This document shows positions 37,607 to 47,322 of a stretch of 64,000 nt of DNA, piece after piece (within the stretch, counting starts at the first letter, position 1; the number at the start of each line of letters is the position of its first letter). Position numbers and translations under genes: made by a program. Below the pieces are notes generated by a model. The model saw only the letters and a list, made by a program, of their open reading frames with translations. It was not told the DNA's origin and did no database searches. The stretch is taken from positions 434,001-498,000 of the forward strand of contig JAUYVH010000001.1 in assembly GCA_030715135.1 (NCBI GenBank), in the 5' to 3' direction. The stretch is from Keguizhuia sedimenti. Lineage in GTDB: Bacteria > Pseudomonadota > Gammaproteobacteria > Burkholderiales > Burkholderiaceae_D.

Positions 37607-38890
37607 ATGAAACTTGAAACCTTAGCCGTACATGCTGGTTACTCGCCGGACCCCACCACCAAGGCAGTTGCCGTGCCGATCTACCAGACGGTCGCCTATG
37701 CATTCGACAGCGCCCAGCACGGCGCCGACCTGTTCGACCTGAAAGTGCCGGGCAACATCTACACCCGCATCATGAATCCGACCCAGGACATCCTGGAGAA
37801 GCGGGTGGCAGCGCTGGAAGGCGGCATTGCCGCGCTGGCGGTGGCGTCGGGCATGGCGGCGGTGACCTATGCAATCCAGACGATTACTGAAGCCGGCGAC
37901 AACATCGTGTCGGCCAGCACGCTGTACGGCGGCACCTATAATCTGTTTGCGCACACCTTCCCGCAGATGGGCATCCAGGTACGCTTCGCCGATGCCGCCA
38001 GGCCGGAGACCTTTGCGCCGCTGATCGATGCGCGCACCAAGGCAATCTTCTGCGAATCGATCGGCAATCCGCTCGGCAACGTGACCGATGTGGCCAAGTT
38101 GGCCGAGATCGCGCATGCGCATGGCATCCCGCTGATCGTGGACAACACTGTGCCCAGCCCTTACCTGTTCCGCCCGATTGAGCACGGCGCCGACATCGTG
38201 GTGCATGCGCTGACCAAGTATCTGGGCGGCCATGGTAACAGCATCGGCGGTGCGATCGTCGACAGCGGAAAATTCCCGTGGGCCGAGCACAAGGAGCGAT
38301 TCAAGCGCCTGAACGAACCGGACGTGTCCTATCACGGCGTGGTGTACACCGAAGCGCTTGGCCCGGCCGCCTACATCGGCCGCGCGCGCGTGGTGCCGCT
38401 GCGGAACATGGGTGCAGCGATTTCGCCGATGAACGCCTTCCTGATCCTGCAGGGTATCGAGACGCTGGCGCTGCGCATGGACCGCATCTGCGAAAACTCG
38501 CTGGCGATTGCGAAGTACCTGAAGAATCATCCGAAGGTTGCGTGGGTCAGGTATGCCGGCCTTCCGGACCATGCCGACCATGCGCTGGTGCAGAAGTACA
38601 TGAACGGCAAAGCCTCGGGCATCCTCTCATTCGGCGTCAAAACTGCCGAGAGCGACCCGCGTGCGGCCGGCGCGCGCGTGCTGGATGCGCTCAAGCTCTT
38701 CACCCGCCTGGTCAATATCGGCGACGCGAAGTCGCTGGCCACGCACCCGGCATCCACCACGCACCGCCAGCTGAATCCGGAAGAACTGAAGAAGGCCGGC
38801 GTGTCTGAAGACATGCTGCGGCTGTCACTCGGCATCGAGCATATCGACGACCTGATCGCGGATCTGGATCAGGCGCTGGCGGCAGCGTAA
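37607..38890 (+). CDS. metY: O-acetylhomoserine aminocarboxypropyltransferase (sulfhydrylase)
   Basis: A 427-residue Cys/Met-metabolism PLP enzyme that makes homocysteine from O-acetylhomoserine and sulfide. The length is that of MetY (about 430) rather than MetB/MetC/MetZ (about 390). PLP-binding Lys is in [16 protein letters not shown]; substrate segments [18 protein letters not shown] and the C-terminal [12 protein letters not shown] are typical. Its substrate is the product of metX, which is encoded 4 kb downstream in the window, so the two make the direct sulfhydrylation route to methionine. Confidence 0.95.
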   Translation: MKLETLAVHAGYSPDPTTKAVAVPIYQTVAYAFDSAQHGADLFDLKVPGNIYTRIMNPTQDILEKRVAALEGGIAALAVASGMAAVTYAIQTITEAGDNIVSASTLYGGTYNLFAHTFPQMGIQVRFADAARPETFAPLIDARTKAIFCESIGNPLGNVTDVAKLAEIAHAHGIPLIVDNTVPSPYLFRPIEHGADIVVHALTKYLGGHGNSIGGAIVDSGKFPWAEHKERFKRLNEPDVSYHGVVYTEALGPAAYIGRARVVPLRNMGAAISPMNAFLILQGIETLALRMDRICENSLAIAKYLKNHPKVAWVRYAGLPDHADHALVQKYMNGKASGILSFGVKTAESDPRAAGARVLDALKLFTRLVNIGDAKSLATHPASTTHRQLNPEELKKAGVSEDMLRLSLGIEHIDDLIADLDQALAAA

Positions 38891-38898
38891 ACGCCAAA

Positions 38899-38920
38899 CG
38901 GGCCGCTTTGCAGCGGCCCG
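38899..38920. terminator. GC-rich hairpin between convergent metY and the M48 gene
   Basis: Perfect 8-bp arms (38899-38906 and 38913-38920). No T-run follows on either strand, so termination efficiency is uncertain. Confidence 0.5.
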
Positions 38921-38952
38921 CCGGAACAGTTTAGCCCTACATCAACTTAGTA

Positions 38953-39837
38953 TCACTTGACCGGTGCGATGCCCTTGACATTGGTTTGATACGGCGACAA
39001 GGCCGCGACGGTCGTGCCCCTGCTCTTGGCGTACAAAGGCATCACGCTGGGCAGGTGCTTGCGGATTTGCGCGATGCGGTTCTTGCCGGCTGGATGGGTG
39101 GACATCCATTGCGGCGGCGCGCTCTTGTTCAGGGCCGACATTTTTTGCCAGAGCGTGACGCCGGCGCGCGGGTCGAAGCCGGCGCGGGCAACGATGTCGA
39201 GACCGACGACATCGGCGTCGGTCTCATGGCCGCGCGAGAATTTCAGCATCCACAATTGCGCGCCTTGGCCAACCACGGCCTGACCGATATCGCCCAATCC
39301 CAGAACGGCGGAACCGATGGTAGCACCCAGGCTCAGCAGCGATCCCTTGGCCATGCGCTCACGCGCGTGTTCGCGCAGCGCATGCGCGATTTCATGACCC
39401 ATGACGATTGCCACCTCATCATCGGTCAGCTTCAGGGTTTCAAGCAAACCGCCGAAGAACGCGATTTTCCCGCCGGGCATGCAGAAGGCATTTACTTCCT
39501 TCAGCGCAATGAGGTTGACTTCCCACGGCCACTGGTCGGCGCGTTCGTTCCAGCGTTCGGTGTGCGGAATGATGCGTTTTGCAATGGCGCGCAGCCGTTG
39601 CACCTGCGGATGGTTTTCCGGCACCAGCACATCCTTTTGCGCCGCTTCCTTTTTCAGGGCGGCATACTGCTGTGCCGCCTGCTCTTCCAGTTGCTGCGCC
39701 GGTACCAGCTTGCGCAAGCGCGAACCTTCCTCGACGTTAATGCCGTCTTGCACCGATGCAGGCTCTCCGCGTGCCGTGGCGAAAGGTGCTGCCGAGAAAA
39801 GGCTCAGCGACAGGAACAGGGCAAGGAACGATTTCAT
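38953..39837 (-). CDS. Periplasmic M48 metalloprotease (LoiP/YcaL/BepA-like)
   Basis: A 294-residue exported zinc protease. A signal peptide ends near ATA at about residue 22. The HExxH motif is in VMGHEIAHALREHARERMAKG (about 147-167) and the third ligand in RGHETDADVVGLDIVARAG. The C-terminal WMSTHPAGKNRIAQIRKHLP is typical of the LoiP/YcaL group that degrades misassembled outer-membrane proteins. No lipobox cysteine is seen, unlike E. coli LoiP. It is unrelated to the membrane M48 gene at 15829-17814 except by fold. Confidence 0.9.
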   Translation of the reverse strand: MKSFLALFLSLSLFSAAPFATARGEPASVQDGINVEEGSRLRKLVPAQQLEEQAAQQYAALKKEAAQKDVLVPENHPQVQRLRAIAKRIIPHTERWNERADQWPWEVNLIALKEVNAFCMPGGKIAFFGGLLETLKLTDDEVAIVMGHEIAHALREHARERMAKGSLLSLGATIGSAVLGLGDIGQAVVGQGAQLWMLKFSRGHETDADVVGLDIVARAGFDPRAGVTLWQKMSALNKSAPPQWMSTHPAGKNRIAQIRKHLPSVMPLYAKSRGTTVAALSPYQTNVKGIAPVK

Positions 39838-40133
39838 GCTTGGCTTCTCCGAAGCGGTGGTAACAAGGGCAGGCTCAGGCTAGTGCCATGCAATAAAGTG
39901 GGGGCACTTCCAGGAAAAACTATACACAACTTATTTTTTACGCGCCCGCGGCTGAGCCTCTGCGGCACATGCATCCAATGCAGCTTACTGAATTATTGAT
40001 GCAATAAAACGAACCCGGTTCCTTGCGCAACTTGTGAAAGGACAAAGGCTGCGATGGCGCGGCCTTGAATAATGCCCCGCATAAACTTGTGCCGCTCTGG
40101 AAAAGACACTTTGGAAAAGAGGAGATTGGCGGC
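39838..40133. other. Intergenic region, nothing identified
   Basis: About 295 bases between the M48 gene start and the ampG stop; no coding frame or strong hairpin was found. Confidence 0.4.
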
Positions 40134-41441
40134 TCAGCTTTCGCCGATCTCGTCGGTGCTGCCGTTCAGCCTGACGCGCGGTTTGAGCCAGAAGAAAAGC
40201 CCGATTGCCGGAACGATCGCCAGCGCGGTGATCCAGAAATACGGCGCATAACCCACGGCTTCGACAATACGACCGGAATAAAAGCCCAGCACCTTGCCCG
40301 GCAGGGTGATCAGCGAGCTGAAGAGTGCATATTGCGTCGCGGTGTAGCGCTGGTTCACCAGTGCGGACAAATACGCCACGGCAGTCGTGCCGAGCACGCC
40401 CTGCGCCAGGTTTTCGCCGGAAATCACCAGAGTCAGCATGGCCACATCGCCGTTGGCGCCGATCAGCCACAGATAAAGCAAATTGCTCAATGCGCCGATC
40501 ACGATGCCGGCCAGGAGCGCTTTTTCCACGCCCCAGCGCACGACGGCAACGCCGCCCAGGAATGCACCGGCAATGCCGATCCAGATGCCGTAGACCTTGG
40601 AGACTGCGGCGATCTGGGTTTTTGTGAATCCCTGGTCCAGGTAGAACGGACCCATGATGCCGCCGACCAATGCCTGGTCGGATACCTTGAATAGCAGAAT
40701 GAACAACAGGATCAGCAAGCCGACCCGCCCGCCGAAGCGGCGGAAGAAGTCGGCAAACGGTTCCACAACGCCGTCGCGCAAACCCTCGACCCAATTCTGC
40801 GCATGCACACGCGTCACTCCAGGCTCCCTCGCCAGGAGATTGGCGAGCACCGGAATCAGCATGACGGCAGCCATGGCCCGATATACGTTGGGCCAGATCG
40901 TATGATCAGCCAGCACCAGAGCCACTGCGCCGGTGACGATCAATGCAATTCTGTAACCCAACGAGTAAGTGGCCACTAGCGCGCCTTGCGCCTCGACTGG
41001 TGCAATTTCAATACGATATGCATCGACGGCGATGTCCAGCGTGGCGCCGGCAAAGGCGACCAGCAAGGTCAGGCCGACGAATAAGCCAAGCTGGGACGGC
41101 GTGACCGAAGCCATCGCCATCAAGCCGATCATGACCACGATCTGGGTCAACAGCAGCCAGCTGCGGCGCTGGCCGAGCCGTCCCAATAAAGGCAGGCGCA
41201 AGCGGTCCACCAGCGGCGCCCACAGGAACTTGAAGGAGTAGGCCAGGCCCGCGCTGGCGATCATGGTGATGTCCTTGAGGGTAATGCCGTTTTCCTTCAG
41301 CCAGTAGGCCAGCGTGCCGGCCACCAGCAGAAACGGCAGGCCGGACGCAAATCCGAAGAAGAACAGGGTCCAGGCCGAGGGCTGCAGGAAGGCTTCGCGT
41401 ATGCTCAGCCCCTTTTTGGATTTATTGTCCTTGCCGCTCAT
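40134..41441 (-). CDS. ampG: AmpG-type muropeptide permease (MFS)
   Basis: A 435-residue major-facilitator protein with about twelve membrane segments that imports GlcNAc-anhydroMurNAc muropeptides for wall recycling. AmpG signatures: QPSAWTLFFFGFASGLPFLLVAGTLAYWLKE at the start and FKFLWAPLVDRLRLPLLGRLGQRRSWLLLTQ after the second segment. It fits the window's many wall genes (dacC, rlpA, lpoA, mrdA). About 180 bases without a gene separate it from metW. Confidence 0.93.
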   Translation of the reverse strand: MSGKDNKSKKGLSIREAFLQPSAWTLFFFGFASGLPFLLVAGTLAYWLKENGITLKDITMIASAGLAYSFKFLWAPLVDRLRLPLLGRLGQRRSWLLLTQIVVMIGLMAMASVTPSQLGLFVGLTLLVAFAGATLDIAVDAYRIEIAPVEAQGALVATYSLGYRIALIVTGAVALVLADHTIWPNVYRAMAAVMLIPVLANLLAREPGVTRVHAQNWVEGLRDGVVEPFADFFRRFGGRVGLLILLFILLFKVSDQALVGGIMGPFYLDQGFTKTQIAAVSKVYGIWIGIAGAFLGGVAVVRWGVEKALLAGIVIGALSNLLYLWLIGANGDVAMLTLVISGENLAQGVLGTTAVAYLSALVNQRYTATQYALFSSLITLPGKVLGFYSGRIVEAVGYAPYFWITALAIVPAIGLFFWLKPRVRLNGSTDEIGES

Positions 41442-41622
41442 TCGGCATTTTCCGGCTTGAACGATGCATGTCCGGCATTCGGTGCATCAGTGCCATTTAA
41501 ACAAGCATGCGGCCTGTCCTTTATCGACGAAAGGTTGAACAGGGACAGCGGATTCCGGCGCAGCACAGGAAACAAGCCCCAAAGCTGTATTAATTGAACA
41601 GCAGGCTGCCTGGAGATGACAT

Positions 41623-42237
41623 TCATGCAGGAGTCTTTTTTCGTAGTCGGAATACGGCAAGGCTGCCGCGCCAGTTGGGTAAAGTGGAAACCGGCGTACC
41701 GTCTTCCTTCAGGGCAACACATTCGAGTACTTCGAGCCCAACCTCGGCGGCAAGTTCCTCAAAATCCTTGATGGTGGCGCAGCGCAGGTTCGGCGTGTCA
41801 TACCATTGATACGGCAGGCTTTTCGATACCGGCATGCGTCCGCGCAGCAAAGAGACGCGATGCGGCCAATATGCAAAGTTCGGAAACGATACGATGGCAT
41901 CGCGTCCGACGCGCGCGATTTCCCGCAGCACGTTTTCCACGTTCTTCATCATTTGCAAGGCTGACAGGCACAATACCGTATCGAAGGCATTGTCGGCGAA
42001 CATTGCCAGGCCTCCCTCGATGTCTTGCTGAATCACCGACACGCCGCGCGCTACGCATGCCGGGATCTCGACATCGTCGATTTCAACGCCATAGCCGCTG
42101 CATCGTTTATCTGTCTGCAAATAGTCGAGCATGACGCCATCGCCGCAACCGAGGTCCAGTACGTGGGAACCTTCGCGCACCCAATGCGCAATGAAAGCCA
42201 GGTCAGGGCGCAATTGCTTAAGCTGGGAAAAATTCAT
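41623..42237 (-). CDS. metW: Methionine biosynthesis protein MetW
   Basis: A 204-residue methyltransferase-fold protein that forms a complex with MetX and is needed for its activity in many Proteobacteria. SAM-site-like segment [15 protein letters not shown] and the [20 protein letters not shown] region are characteristic; [21 protein letters not shown] follows. It overlaps metX by four bases, which gives equal production of the two partners. Confidence 0.95.
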   Translation of the reverse strand: MNFSQLKQLRPDLAFIAHWVREGSHVLDLGCGDGVMLDYLQTDKRCSGYGVEIDDVEIPACVARGVSVIQQDIEGGLAMFADNAFDTVLCLSALQMMKNVENVLREIARVGRDAIVSFPNFAYWPHRVSLLRGRMPVSKSLPYQWYDTPNLRCATIKDFEELAAEVGLEVLECVALKEDGTPVSTLPNWRGSLAVFRLRKKTPA

Positions 42238-43394
42238 GCCGCCACCTTATGCAATGGAGTCTGTTCGATCTCTTTCCACATCTTGCCATAGTAGGAGCGG
42301 ATGACGTCCATATACCTTTCATCTTCCAGAAGGAAAGCATCATGGCCGTGCGGTGCATTGATTTCCGCATAACTTACGCGACGCTTGTTGTTGACCAGCG
42401 CCTGCACGATTTCACGGCTGCGCTCCGGCGCAAAACGCCAGTCGGTGGTAAACGACACCAGCAGGAAGTCCGCCTGTGTGTGGGCCATGGCCTTGGTCAG
42501 GTCGCCGCCGAAAGGCAGAGCCGGGTCGAAATAATCCAGCGCCTTGGTAATCAATAGATAGGTATTGGCATCGAAATAACTGGAAAACTTGTCGCCCTGA
42601 TAGCGCAGATAGGATTCGATTTCAAAATCGATGCCGAAATTAAACTGGTATGCGCCCGAACGCAGTTCGCGTCCGAATTTCTCCGCCATGTCGTCATCGG
42701 ACAGGTAAGTGATATGGCCGACCATGCGCGCCACGCGCAGCCCGCGCTTGGGCACCACGCCATGCTCGTAGAAATTGCCGCCGTGGTAATCGGGGTCGGT
42801 CAGGATGGCCTGCCGCGCCACATCGTTGAACGCGATATTTTGTGCAGTCAGCTTGGGTGTGGACGCAATGACAAGGCAATGACGCAGCCGGTCCGGATAC
42901 AGCGTGCTCCATGCCATCGCCTGCATGCCGCCCAGGGACCCGCCCATCACGGCCGCAAGTTGTTCGATGCCCAGCGCCGTCATCAGGCGCGCCTGCGCAT
43001 GCACCCAGTCTTCCACGGTGACGACGGGGAACGAAGCGCCATAGGGTTTGCCGGTAGCGGGATTCGGATGCATCGGGCCGGTCGATCCGAAACAGGAACC
43101 GAGGTTGTTGACGCCGATGACGAAAAACTTGTCGGTATCGAGCGGCTTGCCGGGGCCGACCATGTTGTCCCACCAGCCATGGTTCAGGCTACCGTCGGCA
43201 TTCTCATATACGCCGGCCACATGATGGGAAGCATTCAATGCATGGCATACCAGCACGGCATTGGAGCGGTCCGCGTTCAGGACGCCATAGGTTTCGTATA
43301 CGAGCGTGTAATCGGCGATCGATGCGCCGCTTTGCAGCGGCAGCGGCTCGGAAAAATGCATCGATTGCGGGGTAACGACTCCGATTGATTTCAT
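42234..43394 (-). CDS. metX: Homoserine O-acetyltransferase (or succinyltransferase) MetX
   Basis: A 386-residue alpha/beta-hydrolase enzyme that acylates homoserine. Nucleophile in [13 protein letters not shown], oxyanion/early segment [17 protein letters not shown], catalytic Asp in the [13 protein letters not shown] region and His in [12 protein letters not shown]. Presence of metY in the window favours use of acetyl-CoA, but some MetX proteins of Betaproteobacteria use succinyl-CoA. A leader with a terminator hairpin ends 53 bases before the start, suggesting control by attenuation. Confidence 0.95.
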   Translation of the reverse strand: MKSIGVVTPQSMHFSEPLPLQSGASIADYTLVYETYGVLNADRSNAVLVCHALNASHHVAGVYENADGSLNHGWWDNMVGPGKPLDTDKFFVIGVNNLGSCFGSTGPMHPNPATGKPYGASFPVVTVEDWVHAQARLMTALGIEQLAAVMGGSLGGMQAMAWSTLYPDRLRHCLVIASTPKLTAQNIAFNDVARQAILTDPDYHGGNFYEHGVVPKRGLRVARMVGHITYLSDDDMAEKFGRELRSGAYQFNFGIDFEIESYLRYQGDKFSSYFDANTYLLITKALDYFDPALPFGGDLTKAMAHTQADFLLVSFTTDWRFAPERSREIVQALVNNKRRVSYAEINAPHGHDAFLLEDERYMDVIRSYYGKMWKEIEQTPLHKVAA

Positions 43395-43560
43395 GTTGTC
43401 TTCGCGTGTTACGTCTGACCGGCAGGCAGTCCGTCGAAAATTCCGTCAAAAATAAAAAAGCCCGAACGCTATGGCAGCAAATCGGGCTAAATCAGGGCTC
43501 AAATTATTCAAGCTCGCTTTAGCCGTATTTATGCGAGGCCGCTTAAAGAGGCAGCCCCAT
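43395..43560 (-). promoter_or_regulatory. metX leader with structured RNA and attenuator
   Basis: Reading in the metX direction, a stem CTCGC/GCGAG (43537-43533 with 43517-43513) encloses a 15-base loop containing ACGGCTAAA, whose GGCT could pair with the later GAGCCC, a pseudoknot-like arrangement. This is followed by the terminator at 43488-43447. The order structured element, then terminator, then metX is what a metabolite-sensing leader would show. The ligand is unproved; S-adenosylmethionine is the natural guess. Confidence 0.4.
43447..43488 (-). terminator. Terminator in the metX leader
   Basis: Arms AGCCCGA (minus-strand reading 43488-43482) and TCGGGCT (43465-43459) enclose a 16-base loop, followed by six T, A, five T. 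It lies 53 bases before the metX ATG and about 250 bases after ptsI. Confidence 0.8.
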
Positions 43561-43742
43561 GCGCCCGCAAGCTGAAGCTGGAAATCCGAAATATCCAGCC
43601 GGTCAAATCGGCGCAGCGGTGTAAGAATAGCGAACTAGAGGCCGGACGTCAAACCTGTAGCGCGGCTGCCAACGGACAGCCTGATGAGCAGGATAATCGG
43701 CAGCACGACAGTCATGTGCGCCTGAACCGGCTCCTCGGCTTG

Positions 43743-45530
43743 CTAAAGTATTCTTAATTGCTCCACTGCCTCGGTAATGATCGCCGGCTCGACTGCGCGC
43801 AGGATTTTTTTCGTATGCGGCAAAATCTTGCCCAGATCACTTCCCAGGATTTCCTGCTTGACCGACAAAAGCTGCGCCGGATGCATGGAAAACTCGCGCA
43901 AACCCATGCCGAGCAAGAGCCGAGTGAAGCGGATATCACCCGCCATTTCGCCGCAAACCGACACCGGCACGCCCGCCTTGGCCGCCGTGCTAATGGAATG
44001 CCCGAGTAGGTAAAGGACTGCGGGATGAAGAGGATTGTAAAGATGTGCGACCTCGTGATCGACGCGGTCGATCGCCAGCGTATACTGGATCAGGTCATTG
44101 GTGCCGATCGAGAGAAAATCCAGCCGCTTGACGAACATTTGCAAGGCCAGCGCCGCAGCCGGCACCTCGATCATTGCGCCTACCGCAATATCCGGATCGA
44201 ATTTTATGTTTTCGGCGCGCAGCTGTTCTTTTGCCTGATTGATGAGCGCAAGCGTCTGGTCGATCTCGAAGGCATGTGCGAGCATCGGTATCAGCAACTT
44301 GATCGGGCCATAGGCCGATGCGCGCAGGATTGCGCGCAACTGCGTGAGGAAGAGTTGCGGCTCGGCCAGGCAATAACGGATCGCGCGCAAACCCAACGCC
44401 GGATTGAGCGAAATCTCGCGCGCATCGTCAAGCTGCTTGTCCGCGCCGATATCAAGGGTACGGATTGTTACCGGCCTGCCTTTCATGGCAACGACCGTCT
44501 TGCGATAGGACTCAAACTGCTCGTCTTCCGACGGCAAGCGGGATTCGTGGCCGCCCCGGCCCATGAACAGGAATTCGGTGCGGAACAGTCCCACGCCCAT
44601 CGCGCCAGACTCCAGCGCAACCGGGCAGTCGTCGGGCAATTCAATATTGGCCAACAGTGAGATGCTTGTGCCGTCGCGCGTGACGGCGGGCGTTTTCTTG
44701 AGCTTGCTGAGTTTTTTCCGTTCGCGCAGCAATACCGCCTGGCGCTCACGGTACCGCTCCAGGATGATCGCTGGCGGGTCGACAATCACGACGCCGGCAT
44801 CGCCGTCCACGATAACCCAGTCATCCTGCTTGATGAGCATCGAGGCATTCTGCACGCCGACTACTGCCGGAATGTCCAGGCTGCGCGATACGATCGCGGT
44901 ATGCGAGTTCTGGCCGCCCAGATCGGTGACGAAACCGCTGAAGGCGCGGTCGCGGAACTGCAGCATGTCGGCGGGCGAGATATCGTGTGCCACGACGATC
45001 AGATGTGCACCGGTTTCATCCGCTTCAGTCAATCTCGGCAAATGCGTGGCTGTGCCTGTCAGCACTTTCAGCACGCGCTCGCCGACTTGCTGAATGTCCT
45101 GCTTGCGCCCGCGCAGGTATTCGTCCTCGATTTCATCGAACTGCGCCGACAGTTCATCGATTTGCGTGACCAGCGCCCATTCCGCGTTGTAGTGGCGGTT
45201 GCGGATGATGCTCAGCGGGACTTCCGAGATCATCGGATCCGACAGGATCAGGCCATGCACATCCAGGAAAGCGCCCAGCTCGGCAGGAGCATCCTGCGGC
45301 AGATGCTTCCAGATCGACTGCAGTTCGCGATGCACGGTCACGATTGCGTCCTGCAGACGCTGCACTTCCGCTTCAACCTCTTCCGGCTCGACCAGGTAAT
45401 GTTCGACTTCGAGCGCAGCGGGAGTCAGCATATGCGCGCGTCCGATGGCAATGCCACGCGAAACGGGAATACCGTGCAGCGTAAACGATGCCATGCTCAT
45501 CTTTACATCAGAAGTGCTTGCGCGAATCAT
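43743..45530 (-). CDS. ptsI: Phosphoenolpyruvate-protein phosphotransferase (PTS enzyme I)
   Basis: Enzyme I takes phosphate from PEP and passes it to HPr. The 595-residue protein shows the phospho-His in GGQNSHTAIVSRSLDIPAVVG, the VDGDAGVVIVDPP segment, the PEP-site region FRTEFLFMGRGG and LSIGTNDLIQYTLAIDR, and Cys in VSVCGEMAGD. The start used overlaps ptsH by four bases (ATGA); the Met at residue 11 is an alternative. With HPr and an EIIA of the mannose class but no permease, it is a regulatory PTS. Confidence 0.96.
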   Translation of the reverse strand: MIRASTSDVKMSMASFTLHGIPVSRGIAIGRAHMLTPAALEVEHYLVEPEEVEAEVQRLQDAIVTVHRELQSIWKHLPQDAPAELGAFLDVHGLILSDPMISEVPLSIIRNRHYNAEWALVTQIDELSAQFDEIEDEYLRGRKQDIQQVGERVLKVLTGTATHLPRLTEADETGAHLIVVAHDISPADMLQFRDRAFSGFVTDLGGQNSHTAIVSRSLDIPAVVGVQNASMLIKQDDWVIVDGDAGVVIVDPPAIILERYRERQAVLLRERKKLSKLKKTPAVTRDGTSISLLANIELPDDCPVALESGAMGVGLFRTEFLFMGRGGHESRLPSEDEQFESYRKTVVAMKGRPVTIRTLDIGADKQLDDAREISLNPALGLRAIRYCLAEPQLFLTQLRAILRASAYGPIKLLIPMLAHAFEIDQTLALINQAKEQLRAENIKFDPDIAVGAMIEVPAAALALQMFVKRLDFLSIGTNDLIQYTLAIDRVDHEVAHLYNPLHPAVLYLLGHSISTAAKAGVPVSVCGEMAGDIRFTRLLLGMGLREFSMHPAQLLSVKQEILGSDLGKILPHTKKILRAVEPAIITEAVEQLRIL

Positions 45531-45796
45531 TCGCCCTCGTCGAATCGAGCATTAATCAAATTTACCAGCGCATTGAAGCATTCCTGCTCATCCGGCCCGT
45601 CCGCTTCAAGTGAAACGACCGAGCCCTTGCCTGCCGCCAGCATCATCACGCCCATGATGGACTTGGCATTGACCCGGCGCTTGTTGCGCGTCATCCAGAC
45701 ATTGCTTTTGAATTTTCCCGCCAGTTGCGTCAGCTTGGCCGACGCGCGCGCATGCAGACCCAGCTTGTTGATGATCTCAATGTCCCCTTGAATCAT
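45527..45796 (-). CDS. ptsH: Phosphocarrier protein HPr
   Basis: An 89-residue HPr. The phospho-His is in KLGLHARASAKLTQLAG; the Ser46 region is present as NAKSIMGVMMLAAGKG, where the serine is kept, allowing HPr kinase control if an HprK exists elsewhere (hprK is common in Betaproteobacteria). It lies between EIIA and ptsI and overlaps ptsI by four bases. Confidence 0.96.
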   Translation of the reverse strand: MIQGDIEIINKLGLHARASAKLTQLAGKFKSNVWMTRNKRRVNAKSIMGVMMLAAGKGSVVSLEADGPDEQECFNALVNLINARFDEGE

Positions 45797-45821
45797 AATC
45801 CGCTTTAGTTGTTGGTTGTTG

Positions 45822-46229
45822 TTAATTCTGAGATAGACGTACCCGATTATCTACCCTGACAGCGCCGCTCTGCCCCCCGGCCAATGCCATTTCCATCACG
45901 ACGTCGAGCGTATCGTTGCGATAAGTCAGCGCGCGCAACAGCATCGGCAGGCTGATGCCCGCGATCACTTCGACATGTCCCGGTTCTCCTAACTGGAACG
46001 TGCAGTTCGATGGCGTGCCGCCCATGACATCGGTAATGACCAATACGCCCGTGCCGTCGTCGATGCGCGCGATGGCTGCCTTTGCCAGTTGTTTCACTTC
46101 GGCCGTATCCTGGTCCGCCCGCACGTCGATCGATTCCAGGCGCTCGGGGCGCATGCGAAATACATGCGTGGCCGCCTCGATGAAGGCATTGCCCAGCGGC
46201 GCGTGAGTCAACAGTAAGATACCGACCAT
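45822..46229 (-). CDS. PTS EIIA of the mannose/fructose class
   Basis: A 135-residue EIIA(Man)-fold protein. The phospho-His is in ILLLTHAPLGNAF (about residue 9), and the DVMGGTPSNCTFQ segment is the second family signature. No EIIB, C or D gene is adjacent, so it probably signals rather than transports; in Ralstonia and relatives such proteins influence carbon storage. It heads the EIIA-ptsH-ptsI unit, with 25 bases between it and ptsH. Confidence 0.92.
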   Translation of the reverse strand: MVGILLLTHAPLGNAFIEAATHVFRMRPERLESIDVRADQDTAEVKQLAKAAIARIDDGTGVLVITDVMGGTPSNCTFQLGEPGHVEVIAGISLPMLLRALTYRNDTLDVVMEMALAGGQSGAVRVDNRVRLSQN

Positions 46230-46336
46230 GAATAGAATTCTAATGATTAAGACGCTGGGGCGGCTTAGCTAATCTGCTTATTTATTTTGCTTATCTAATT
46301 TTTACAAATGCTTCGGCGCTCAATATTGTGATTCCA

Positions 46337-47284
46337 TCAAGGCACCCCGGCTGCCTGCTCCAGCGCATCGATAAAGATCGCAGCCACATCAATACCGCTC
46401 TGCTCCATGATTTCCTGGAAACATGTAGGGCTGGTCACGTTAATCTCGGTCATGTAATCGCCAATCACGTCCAATCCTACCAGCAACAGGCCGCGCTGCG
46501 CCAGAATCGGCCCCAGCGTCTCGCCGATTTCCCGCTCGCGCGCGGAAACCGGTTGCGCGACGCCGACACCGCCGGCGGCAAGATTACCACGCACCTCCCC
46601 GTTCTGAGGAATCCGGGCCAGGCCATAGGGCACGACTTTTCCGCCGATGAGCAAGACACGCTTGTCTCCCTTGACGATGTCGGGAATGTAACGCTGGACC
46701 ATGACTGTGCGGTTGCCGTGATGGGTCATTTGCTCGATGATCGAGCCCAGGTTCAAGCCATCTTCCTTGACCCGGAAAATACCGGCCCCACCCATGCCGT
46801 CGAGCGGCTTCAGAATGATGTCAGAATGCTCTTTGTGGAAGGCACGGATGCGCATTTCATCGCTGGTGACCAGCGTAGGCGCAATGAATTGCGCGAATTG
46901 GGTGATCGCAAGTTTTTCATTGTGGCTGCGGATCGCTTCCGGCTTGTTGAATATTTTTGCGCCCTGTTTCTCGGCCAGCTCCAGCAGATAGGTCGCATAG
47001 ATGTATTCCATGTCGAAGGGCGGATCGGTACGCTCGACGACTGCATCAAACTTGTTCAGTGCCTGCACAATCGCCGCATCCGCGCGATACCAGTCGACCG
47101 GATCGCCGGTCAGGGTGATGCGCGAAACTTGCGCAAGGACTGCGCCGCCGTCAAAGGCAATATCCTTGTGCTCGAATGCATAAATTTCATGACCTCGCCT
47201 GACCGCCTCGCGCATCATGGCAAAGGTAGAGTCCTTGTAAATCTTGAAGCTGGCCAGCGGATCGGCGGCAAAAGCTATTTTCAT
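46337..47284 (-). CDS. gshB: Glutathione synthetase
   Basis: A 315-residue ATP-grasp ligase joining gamma-glutamylcysteine and glycine. Signatures include DPLASFKIYKDSTFAMMREA at the start, DILKPLDGMGGAGIFRV (glycine-rich ATP loop), VQRYIPDIVKGDKRVLLI and NVTSPTCFQEI near the end. It follows gshA by 38 bases on the same strand, making the complete two-step glutathione pathway. Confidence 0.97.
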   Translation of the reverse strand: MKIAFAADPLASFKIYKDSTFAMMREAVRRGHEIYAFEHKDIAFDGGAVLAQVSRITLTGDPVDWYRADAAIVQALNKFDAVVERTDPPFDMEYIYATYLLELAEKQGAKIFNKPEAIRSHNEKLAITQFAQFIAPTLVTSDEMRIRAFHKEHSDIILKPLDGMGGAGIFRVKEDGLNLGSIIEQMTHHGNRTVMVQRYIPDIVKGDKRVLLIGGKVVPYGLARIPQNGEVRGNLAAGGVGVAQPVSAREREIGETLGPILAQRGLLLVGLDVIGDYMTEINVTSPTCFQEIMEQSGIDVAAIFIDALEQAAGVP

Positions 47285-47322
47285 GAGAGGCTTTGGTTCA
47301 AGGTCGCTTAATTGATTTCAGC

